The notes beneath the pieces are model-generated. The model had not been told where the DNA came from, did no database searches, and saw only the letters and a program-made list of their open reading frames with translations. Positions 43,157 to 51,049 of a stretch of DNA of 64,000 nucleotides are shown here, piece by piece. This DNA comes from Ignavibacteriota bacterium. Lineage in GTDB: Bacteria; Bacteroidota; Ignavibacteria; Ignavibacteriales; Ignavibacteriaceae. The stretch spans positions 1,959,985 to 2,023,984 of the forward strand of contig CP053446.1 of assembly GCA_013285405.1 (NCBI GenBank). The letters run 5' to 3'. Made by a program: the position numbers and the translations under genes. Numbering within the stretch: position 1 is the stretch's first letter; the number at the start of each line of letters is the position of its first letter.

Positions 43157-46000
43157 ATGAAAAACCAAATTCTCTTTCTTGCGTTATTCACGTTATTCTA
43201 TATCAGTAGTGCAGTATCGCAGGATAACACCCCGGTTCTGGAAGGAACACATAATAATGCTTACACGACGGTTGAGCCGCCATCAATTTTTAAATACAGA
43301 ACATTACTTGGTAAAACGGCAACATCTGATTTTCAGATTAATTACGAAAATCCCGCTCCCCCTTATCAAGCACAAATAGCAATTGAGTATGCAGTTAAAA
43401 TTTGGGAATTTTTGATCAACTCCAACCAGATAATCAAAATAAATATTAAGTGGGAAGATTTAGGTTACAGCAGTACGTCAGGTTATACATTAGCAAAGTG
43501 TGGCACAGATACTTTTTATAATTCTCCTTCTCTGCCTGAATCAAATGTTCAATACCCTATAGCACTTGCTGAACATTTGCTGGGTCAGAATTTAAACGGA
43601 AGTAGTTTTGATATTGTAATGTATATTAATTCAAATGACAGTATTGATTGGTATTTTGGTACAGAGGGTATTCCACAGGAAGATAAAAATGATATGGTAA
43701 GTGTTATTTTACACGAAATTGCACACGGGCTTGGGTATATTGGTTTCTTTGGTGTCAGCGGAAGCTACGGCTACAGAGGAATAAGTGGTATTCCTGTTGA
43801 TACAAACTCGCACCCTTCTATTTATGATACTTACGGGGCGTTAGCAAATTATTACCCGGCTTTAGATTTTTTAATTAATTATCCGAATCATTCTACAGAA
43901 TTAAAAGGCAAGCTTACAGGAAACAGTGTTTATTTCAGCGGAGATAATTCCTGGATTCAATACGGACGTAACATCCTTCCAAAACTTTACGCACCTGCAA
44001 GCTGGAAATCAGGTTCTAGTATTTTTCATCTTGATGATGAAACTTTTCCTCAGGGTAATAGTAATTCATTAATGACTCCTTCAATAGACCAAGCAGAAGT
44101 GATTCATTCGCCCGGTGAAGTAGGTCTTGCAATATTACAAGACATTGGATGGAGCATAAACAGACTTGCTACCTTTTTACATCCTGAACCGGGAGTAGCA
44201 TTACAGAAAGGTGCAATTGATACTATAAAATGGACAGATAATGAAGGAGGTTCATTCAGCCTGGTTTTACTTGATTCGATAGATAATTTTATAATGACTG
44301 TATGCACTCTTGGTACTGCTGATGTAGGATTGAACGAATATATTTGGACAGTTCCCACGAATGTTACGAATGGTAAATATCGGATTAAAGTTCAATTTGG
44401 TGGTGCATTCGGAATAACAAATTTATTTACAATAACCAATCAACAGCAGGTTGCAACGCCTGTATTTACACCTCCGCCTGGTACTTATCCTGATACGGTC
44501 TCTATAACCGCTTCTTGTCCAACACCAGGTGCGACTATAAGATACACAACCAACGGCACTGAGCCGAACAGCAATTCACCTGTGTTTCCACCCTCATTAC
44601 TTATTTCAACATTTACAACAATAAAAGCTAAAGCTTTTAAGGATGGTATGCTTCCGAGTTTAACTACTGTAGCAATATATAGTATAGGTATTGAGGTTGC
44701 AGCACCAGAGATTTCTCCTGTTTCAGGAAGCTACGCGGGTGAAGTTTACTTAGAAATAACTTGTCCAGATCCAGCAGCTGTAATAAGGTACAATTGGAGT
44801 TATGATCCGAACAATCCTCCAGCAGATCCTGATGAAAACTCAACCAGGTGGGATTGGAACCCCGGAACTGGAAATGGAATACATTTCTTGTATCCAACAT
44901 TTCATAATTTAATTGTGAAAGCTAAGACTTATAGACCTGGTTATGTACCTAGCCCGGTAATTTCAACGACATACCAGATTGTTCACGGAGTAAACATAAA
45001 ACAATTCGATGCTTCAGGAACACCGTTTGGACAAGCAGCATTCTGGAATACTTCACAATGGAATTATGTTGATCCTGATTCCGCAATAGTTTTAGAAACC
45101 AACAAAAACCATTTTCTATCTACTCAAGATTTTAAACCCGGCACAAATCAAAAGTTTAATTTTTGGGATGATAATCTTTTAATCACAAATGATTCGTATC
45201 GTAATTGGGATACAATAACCATTAAATCAAGTACGACAGAAGTAAGTTCACATTTTAATATAACTGTCGATGGAGTTGTTATAAAAAATAACCTCGAATC
45301 AACAGGAATAAACGGAGGATCAATCGAATTTATGGACCCTTGGCTTGTAGATTTTAATGAACCTCCTTATGGTTATAGGAGTAGAGGAATGGATGCACCA
45401 TTCTTTCCAAAGACATCACCATTTAATCCAAACTATTCCAGCTCATACAAAGGAGTCTTCCTGAATCAAGGTTCACCTAACTGGACTCCGCCTTACTACA
45501 AAGTCGGTATGCTGGAAGAACAGCCAATAACAGTAAACGGAAAAGAGAGAAAATTCTATCCATACAAATGGCAGAATGATGGAGGAGTAACTTTTCAGGT
45601 TGAATATGCAAGACAAACAGGTGTTGTATTCACTTCATCAAACGCAACTGCAACCGCGGTGCTCAAAGGACAATTGATGAGCAACGACCAGAACGGAATA
45701 AGCAGCGGCTCACAGCGTAAGCTTGTGCGCACGGATAATGGAATTTACCATTGTGTTTATGAATCTATGGGTGAAGTATGGTACACACATAGCTTAACAA
45801 CAAATTATAATGGTCAGTGGCGTCAGGATATCTGTATTTCGAATACTATTGGTAATATGAGTAAAAATCCCTCGATTGATTTTGAAGGAAACAAAATAAA
45901 AACTGTATCAGTTATACTATCAACAGTAAAATATTCTTTGGCTGCAAGTACCTTTCTACCTGTGGAAAAATTGTATGTTGATTCCTGGAATAAAAACTAA
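43157..46000 (+). CDS. Secreted zinc metalloprotease-like protein, C-terminally truncated
   Basis: A 947-residue exported protein. The start at 43157 (third codon of the frame) is chosen because AAGGAG directly abuts the earlier ATG. Signal MKNQILFLALFTLFYISSA. The zincin site HEIAHGLGYIGFF has its first zinc His at about residue 186, but the expected third ligand 6 residues after the second His is Gly. Two chitobiase-type Fn3 domains (TPVFTPPPGTYPDTVSI and APEISPVSGSYAGEVYL) and an unassigned region follow. From about 840 a module identical to that of the next large gene starts, but then breaks off and ends with VSVILSTVKYS-type sequence from the leader repeat, with no type IX tail. Confidence 0.75.
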   Translation: MKNQILFLALFTLFYISSAVSQDNTPVLEGTHNNAYTTVEPPSIFKYRTLLGKTATSDFQINYENPAPPYQAQIAIEYAVKIWEFLINSNQIIKINIKWEDLGYSSTSGYTLAKCGTDTFYNSPSLPESNVQYPIALAEHLLGQNLNGSSFDIVMYINSNDSIDWYFGTEGIPQEDKNDMVSVILHEIAHGLGYIGFFGVSGSYGYRGISGIPVDTNSHPSIYDTYGALANYYPALDFLINYPNHSTELKGKLTGNSVYFSGDNSWIQYGRNILPKLYAPASWKSGSSIFHLDDETFPQGNSNSLMTPSIDQAEVIHSPGEVGLAILQDIGWSINRLATFLHPEPGVALQKGAIDTIKWTDNEGGSFSLVLLDSIDNFIMTVCTLGTADVGLNEYIWTVPTNVTNGKYRIKVQFGGAFGITNLFTITNQQQVATPVFTPPPGTYPDTVSITASCPTPGATIRYTTNGTEPNSNSPVFPPSLLISTFTTIKAKAFKDGMLPSLTTVAIYSIGIEVAAPEISPVSGSYAGEVYLEITCPDPAAVIRYNWSYDPNNPPADPDENSTRWDWNPGTGNGIHFLYPTFHNLIVKAKTYRPGYVPSPVISTTYQIVHGVNIKQFDASGTPFGQAAFWNTSQWNYVDPDSAIVLETNKNHFLSTQDFKPGTNQKFNFWDDNLLITNDSYRNWDTITIKSSTTEVSSHFNITVDGVVIKNNLESTGINGGSIEFMDPWLVDFNEPPYGYRSRGMDAPFFPKTSPFNPNYSSSYKGVFLNQGSPNWTPPYYKVGMLEEQPITVNGKERKFYPYKWQNDGGVTFQVEYARQTGVVFTSSNATATAVLKGQLMSNDQNGISSGSQRKLVRTDNGIYHCVYESMGEVWYTHSLTTNYNGQWRQDICISNTIGNMSKNPSIDFEGNKIKTVSVILSTVKYSLAASTFLPVEKLYVDSWNKN

Positions 46001-46101
46001 TAAAAATAAACTGCATCATTTTAGTTGCTTAATTAGTGGTATTCCTCGCTGTATAATTTTAAATTAAGGCTAAATAACTAATAGTTTTTTAGGAGTTTCG
46101 G
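45900..46101 (+). repeat. Third copy of the lipoprotein leader, partly coding
   Basis: From about 45900 on, this DNA matches the leaders of lipoproteins B and C (TCAGTTATACTATCAACAGT against TCAGTTATGCTATCTACAGT; later AACTAATAGTTTTTTAGGAG). Here its first 100 bases are the end of the protease gene, and it also serves as leader of lipoprotein D. Confidence 0.85.
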
Positions 46102-47388
46102 ATGAAAAGAATAATTGTGAGCGCATTAAGTATAATTTTTATATTGCTGGTTATTTACAACTGCAAAGATGAACCGCCAGTGGTACCGCCGCCGCCTCCA
46201 CCTGCAGGAGTAAGTGATACTATTACATTATCAGTTGAGCAGGTTACTCACAGAAGTATCATCATAAATATTAAAACAACGACCAACAACCCGAATTCCT
46301 TCCTGAAATTATACAGACAATATAATAACACAGATACGCTTGCAGCAGAATATGCAATAACAATAGCAGACACAAGCATTATAGATGACAACAATGGAAA
46401 TGATTTACAACTTAACACAAGCTACACATATTACGCAGTTAGAATAGACACAACAGGAGAAAGAAAAGACAGTAGTAGTTTTATAACAGCAGCAACACTT
46501 GCAGCAACGAATTTTAATTACACCTGGCAGGAATTTGCCTTGGGCGATCCCGGTAGTGTGCTATTTGATGTATGGGGAACTGATGAGAATAACGTGTACG
46601 GTTGTGGTGTTATAATAATGGGCGATACTGTTTATGGAGTTATGCATTGGAATGGAGCTGAATGGAAACCGGTAAAAAGAAATGGAGGATTAGAAGCAAT
46701 TTTCGGCTTCACAAATAATGATATCTGGACAGTGGGCGGCAGTATCTTTCATTTTGATGGTTTGGAGTGGAAGGAAATAATGTTTTATGATCAGATATTA
46801 GTTGATAATCTGCCATACTACTCGGTTTGGGGAACAAACAGCAATAATGTTTATTTCGGCAGTGGACGAGGAAAAATCATACACTGGAATGGAAACAGAG
46901 CACAAGTCGTTTATAGTAATCCCGATCAGGTATTTGTTAAAGATTTAGATGGTTACGCTTCAGATTTTATTATTGGCGTTGGTACTGGAATGGTTCCGCC
47001 ATTACTTGCAGTAAAGTATGATGGGGTTAATTGGACAGAGCTTCCAATAAGCAGCAACTGGTCATTAAACGCAGTAAGCATAGCAACGAGAAGACATATT
47101 TATTTTGGAGGAGATGGTGTATTTGAAATGAAGGGAAATAATTTTTCACGAATACAAAGTTTTGGTTACTACATCTGGGATGTTGAGTATAACAGACAAA
47201 CAGGAGTAACAGTTGCTTCCGGCGCTTATGATGGTATTTACGTCTATAATGGTCTGGAATGGAGAGATTACAGAGGCCAAATATCTTCGGATCATACTAG
47301 ATACTCAGGAATTTTCATAGCTAATAACATAATTTTTTGTGTTGGCAGTACAGTTAATGAAGCTAAAATAATAATAGGGAAAAATTAA
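46102..47388 (+). CDS. Surface lipoprotein D, propeller-like
   Basis: A 428-residue lipoprotein: MKRIIVSALSIIFILLVIYN precedes the anchored Cys21, followed by a proline-rich linker (EPPVVPPPPPPAG), an Fn3-like domain (about 40-135) and propeller-like repeats: GSVLFDVWGTDENNVYGCGV, MHWNGAEWKPVKR, YSVWGTNSNNVYFGSGRG, IHWNGNRAQVV and LEWRDYRG. It is the most diverged of the four related lipoproteins and shares only the leader closely. TTAGGAGTTTC precedes the ATG. The next gene starts 12 bases after it. Function unknown. Confidence 0.82.
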   Translation: MKRIIVSALSIIFILLVIYNCKDEPPVVPPPPPPAGVSDTITLSVEQVTHRSIIINIKTTTNNPNSFLKLYRQYNNTDTLAAEYAITIADTSIIDDNNGNDLQLNTSYTYYAVRIDTTGERKDSSSFITAATLAATNFNYTWQEFALGDPGSVLFDVWGTDENNVYGCGVIIMGDTVYGVMHWNGAEWKPVKRNGGLEAIFGFTNNDIWTVGGSIFHFDGLEWKEIMFYDQILVDNLPYYSVWGTNSNNVYFGSGRGKIIHWNGNRAQVVYSNPDQVFVKDLDGYASDFIIGVGTGMVPPLLAVKYDGVNWTELPISSNWSLNAVSIATRRHIYFGGDGVFEMKGNNFSRIQSFGYYIWDVEYNRQTGVTVASGAYDGIYVYNGLEWRDYRGQISSDHTRYSGIFIANNIIFCVGSTVNEAKIIIGKN

Positions 47389-47400
47389 AATGGAGGAAAT

Positions 47401-50400
47401 ATGAAAGGCTTAACAATCACACTTTTTCTTTTATCATTATCAGTTCAAAATATCTTTGCTATTCCGGGCGAAATATGGTTTTATATTGATGATAATAACA
47501 ATACCAATTTCAAAGTTGTGGCAAGGAGAATCAGCCTTACGGAACCACTCTTTGGTTACAACTTTATGGAAATTGGTAATAGTCAATTTGATGAAGTCAC
47601 TTCCGATACTGACGTACTCGGTAATCCGCTCGCACACCCTTGGGATGTTCTAAGAGGATTTGATTATTTAAGAGATCCACACGTATGGCCGTTAATTGGA
47701 GAGGGCAAATTGGAATTTTTCGTTTACAGGAATGACATTCTTTTATTTCAATTTGGTATTGATTTAGTTCATTATCCATTACCACCTCAACCTTTGTTTG
47801 CTGATATTACATTTTATTTTACCGCAACTACAAATTCGTTGATTGCTTATACAAATGGTATCTACACAGAAATCTTGAATAACAGCTTTGTTAATTGTTG
47901 GGAATTACAGGGGATGGAAAGAAATATTAGCAAATATGTTAACCCAGTTGGTCTTACAAATCTAGTTGGAGGTGTTGTTGAAAATAATATTAAAACAACT
48001 TTCAACGCTGCAACAATGGGCTTTCCTTATGGAGATGTTCAGCTTGGCGTACCATATAATCCTGGAACAAATGTTCGTTTATGGCGTGGAGTTGAGTATG
48101 GATTATCAACGTCCCATAGCACATATACTAAAAATGGTATCATTTATAATTTTAGAAATTGGATTGGTTATGAAGCCTACACAATGTCATCTACATTAAG
48201 AGTTTTAGATGGAACTGATGAATTCAGATCAATGTACTACCCAACAATCCCACTCACTGTTTCAAACAACCTTGAAGGAGGTAGTTCAAGTAATGATTTT
48301 GAAATTACGTGGCAAACGCCTCCTATAACACAAACCTGGCAATATGGAATACCTTTCAATGCTTTTTCATATCCACTTTTTCTGGATTTATATTCAGCAA
48401 CAGCCACGAATCAATTTCAGGCACTGAGTACAACCTGGTGGTTTTATAAATGGAATGATGGCTCAACAAACAGACTAAAACAAAACTTGCAGATAACATC
48501 TCCAACAAATTTAACGGCATATTATAAAGGACATCTTCGTTCAAACGATCAGAACGCAATAAGCAGCGGCTCACAGCGTAAGCTTATCCGTACAGATAAT
48601 GGAATTTACCATTGTGTATATGAATCTATGGGCGAGGTTTGGTACACACATAGCTTAACAACAAATTTTAATGGCCAGTGGCGTCCGGATATCTGTATTT
48701 CGAATACTATTGGTAATATTAGTAAAAATCCCTCGATTGATTTTGAAGGAAACAAGATAAAAATAGTTTTTGAAACTGTTCTTAATGATGAAGCTGCTAT
48801 TTATCTTTCAACTTATATCCCTGATGTGAATGGGAATTATATTTTTAGTGAAGCAGAAGAAGTGTTGTATTACCCGCTATCTTATTTTGGCAATGCAAAG
48901 CCGGTTATTGCTTACACTAATGTTATTGTTTTTATAGCATACAGAAAAAACACGACGGACGGTCTTTATCAAAAAACAAAATGGAATGTCGCCAGCAATT
49001 GGTTTTGGGACACAGAAGGCACAATACCGAATACAACTTTATATTCAAGCAACCCAAGCATTGCCGGAAGTGGTGGCGTGGTATATTTAGCCTGGCAGCA
49101 CTCACTGGGCATAAGATATATTTTGGGACACAACCAATCCCAGTCCTGGGGATATAGAGATTATAGTATAGTCTCTACAGGAAGCGGCTACACAAATAGT
49201 TACTCGCCGTCAATAAGCCTTGCAAAAAATGGCTATCCAGTAGTAAGCTGGATAGGGTATAATTATGTGGCTGACCCTGGCGGAGGAATTAATAAAATTG
49301 AAGGTGAGCCACCAACTTCAAAAGTTGTTGTAAGAAGAGCAATCGACAACAATTGGAGTTCATTCTTCAAAGCAGGTTACAATGCAGTAACAACAAACAA
49401 TAATTCAACAAGCAGCACGCTCAACGAAGAAAGTATAATTGCGTGGAGCGAAGGAAGCAGTCCTAACTTTTTAAGCAAATGGGTTAGAAGAGTAAACGGC
49501 AGTTACACAGACGCACATTCATTAAGCCATAACGGAAAACAGAATCAGGTTTCCAACGGAACGTCCATAGATAATATTGAAGGTACTGTTTTTACAATTA
49601 CACAACTTCCATATATGCTTTCATTGGTAACAACTGATTTCAATCAGCAATTTTCTGGCGGAAGTGGTTTAAACAAAGCTGGTGAACTAATCGAACTAAG
49701 CTATGGAAGAGAAGGAGTAATATATAAGAATGGAGTTGAGTTTCTTTTTAATATTGGGGATATAATTGTAGGCGACAGTGTAATTAAATTCATTGAACAG
49801 CCAGATACGATATTGTATTCATCAGCAGAAGAACTCAACACAGTAGTAAAGACAGTTCCGTTTTATCTATCAGCATCAACAGAATTTTATTTCACTGATT
49901 TTTATTATGTATTGAATGACAGTCTTGCAGATACATCACTAACGGCAGAAGACGAGGTAAATTTCAAGGTTGAGTTGATAAATAACCAGTCGGGGCAGGT
50001 AATAGGAACATTTGATAACATTACATATACGAAGGAATATCTTGATAAATATGCAAATGTATCATATCAGGTAGATTGCAGCAACATTGCATCTGGAAAT
50101 TATTTTCTGCGATTGGTAACAACAGTAGAAGGCGAAGCTGAATATCATCTTGGCAATGTTCAGAACAGCGGTGAAGAATTGAGCAAGCATAATTACCAGC
50201 GTATAAATTTCAACGGAACAGAACTTCCTGAATCATATTCACTTGAACAAAACTACCCGAATCCATTTAATCCAAATACGGTAATCAGTTATCAGTTGCC
50301 GGTAAATGGTTTTGTAACGTTAAAAGTATATGACATTCTTGGTTCAGAAGTAACAACACTTGTAAATGAAGAAAAGACAGCCGGCAGATATGAAATAAAC

Positions 50401-50493
50401 TACAACGCATCATCACTTGCGAGTGGGGTTTATTTATACAAGCTTCAAGTAAATGATTTTATTAATGTGAAGAAGATGATACTGTTGAAGTGA
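47401..50493 (+). CDS. Large secreted protein with type IX sorting tail
   Basis: A 1030-residue protein with a signal peptide (MKGLTITLFLLSLSVQNIFA), an N-terminal region of about 370 residues that I cannot assign, and a sialidase-like propeller region (about 375-730) with repeats such as GIYHCVYESMGEVWYTHSLT, GGVVYLAWQHSLGIRYI and SPSISLAKNGYPVVSWIGYN. A beta-rich region and a C-terminal sorting domain from NYPNPFNPNTVISYQLP to KKMILLK follow. It should be exported by the type IX system. DNA 48540-48765 is nearly identical to 45680-45900. GGAGGAAAT precedes the ATG, and a terminator follows. Confidence 0.85.
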   Translation: MKGLTITLFLLSLSVQNIFAIPGEIWFYIDDNNNTNFKVVARRISLTEPLFGYNFMEIGNSQFDEVTSDTDVLGNPLAHPWDVLRGFDYLRDPHVWPLIGEGKLEFFVYRNDILLFQFGIDLVHYPLPPQPLFADITFYFTATTNSLIAYTNGIYTEILNNSFVNCWELQGMERNISKYVNPVGLTNLVGGVVENNIKTTFNAATMGFPYGDVQLGVPYNPGTNVRLWRGVEYGLSTSHSTYTKNGIIYNFRNWIGYEAYTMSSTLRVLDGTDEFRSMYYPTIPLTVSNNLEGGSSSNDFEITWQTPPITQTWQYGIPFNAFSYPLFLDLYSATATNQFQALSTTWWFYKWNDGSTNRLKQNLQITSPTNLTAYYKGHLRSNDQNAISSGSQRKLIRTDNGIYHCVYESMGEVWYTHSLTTNFNGQWRPDICISNTIGNISKNPSIDFEGNKIKIVFETVLNDEAAIYLSTYIPDVNGNYIFSEAEEVLYYPLSYFGNAKPVIAYTNVIVFIAYRKNTTDGLYQKTKWNVASNWFWDTEGTIPNTTLYSSNPSIAGSGGVVYLAWQHSLGIRYILGHNQSQSWGYRDYSIVSTGSGYTNSYSPSISLAKNGYPVVSWIGYNYVADPGGGINKIEGEPPTSKVVVRRAIDNNWSSFFKAGYNAVTTNNNSTSSTLNEESIIAWSEGSSPNFLSKWVRRVNGSYTDAHSLSHNGKQNQVSNGTSIDNIEGTVFTITQLPYMLSLVTTDFNQQFSGGSGLNKAGELIELSYGREGVIYKNGVEFLFNIGDIIVGDSVIKFIEQPDTILYSSAEELNTVVKTVPFYLSASTEFYFTDFYYVLNDSLADTSLTAEDEVNFKVELINNQSGQVIGTFDNITYTKEYLDKYANVSYQVDCSNIASGNYFLRLVTTVEGEAEYHLGNVQNSGEELSKHNYQRINFNGTELPESYSLEQNYPNPFNPNTVISYQLPVNGFVTLKVYDILGSEVTTLVNEEKTAGRYEINYNASSLASGVYLYKLQVNDFINVKKMILLK

Positions 50494-50512
50494 ATATTTC
50501 CATTTCTTTCAT

Positions 50513-50546
50513 AAAGCCGGAATTGAACTTCCGGCTTTTTTATTTT
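50513..50546 (+). terminator. Rho-independent terminator at the end of the surface-protein block
   Basis: AAAGCCGG (50513-50520) pairs with CCGGCTTT (50531-50538) around 10 bases, and the T run continues. Confidence 0.88.
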
Positions 50547-50592
50547 CTTCCATACAATTCAATTCATTAAATTTCCATTGTAAAAATTTATC

Positions 50593-50635
50593 TCAACTTA
50601 TTGAACGAAACTATTTTAAATATTTATCTAGTAAT
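50593..50635 (+). repeat. Right direct repeat of the surface-protein block
   Basis: Matches 37844-37885 with a 28-base identical core (50601-50628). Here it is the 5' end of an open gene. Confidence 0.85.
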
Positions 50636-50930
50636 AAACGACGGACAAGTTGTTGAATTCCGTGCAGCGGCGTATGAAATGGAAGGCGGAGACGACAGGA
50701 AAATTAATTTCCTTAAAAGCAAAGTAAGAGAAGATTTTGAAAAAGCATACAAATTCGATGCACCGATGGATAAAAAAGGAAAATTTATGAGCTACAACCG
50801 CTTCCATAAATTTGAAAAACGCGGAATGCACTTTCAGTTGTTTGAAGAAATATTTTCTAGCTTTAAAGTTGCAGAACATCCGCTTATTTGTGTTACACCG
50901 GTTGTGGATGGAAAGATTTATAGCAGTTAG
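50601..50930 (+). CDS. Hypothetical protein with interrupted upstream copy
   Basis: A 109-residue hydrophilic protein from TTG at 50601: MNETILNIYLVINDGQVVEF, then RAAAYEMEGGDDRKINF, GKFMSYNRFHKFEKRGMHFQ and a C-terminal PLICVTPVVDGKIYSS. I do not recognise a family. The conserved DNA at its 5' end supports TTG as the start, but no ribosome site is clear. The frame of its first codons also appears at 37851 followed by a stop, so the surface-protein block seems to sit within or behind a duplicated 5' end of this gene. Confidence 0.55.
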   Translation: MNETILNIYLVINDGQVVEFRAAAYEMEGGDDRKINFLKSKVREDFEKAYKFDAPMDKKGKFMSYNRFHKFEKRGMHFQLFEEIFSSFKVAEHPLICVTPVVDGKIYSS

Positions 50931-50936
50931 GTTAGT

Positions 50937-51022
50937 GTCATTCCGGAGACTCCGCTTTAGCGGAGGCGTCCGGAATCTTATGTCGAAATATTAAAATCAG
51001 ATTCTGGACAAGCCAGAATGAC
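50937..51022. repeat. Palindromic GTCATTCCGGA repeat
   Basis: Begins GTCATTCCGGAGACTCCGC, has an inner hairpin (ACTCCGC..GCGGAGGC region) and closes with GATTCTGGACAAGCCAGAAT then GAC, complementary to the beginning. It is a typical small dispersed palindromic element, without an open frame. Confidence 0.75.
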
Positions 51023-51049
51023 AATTAAATAAATTTCATTTATAAGATT

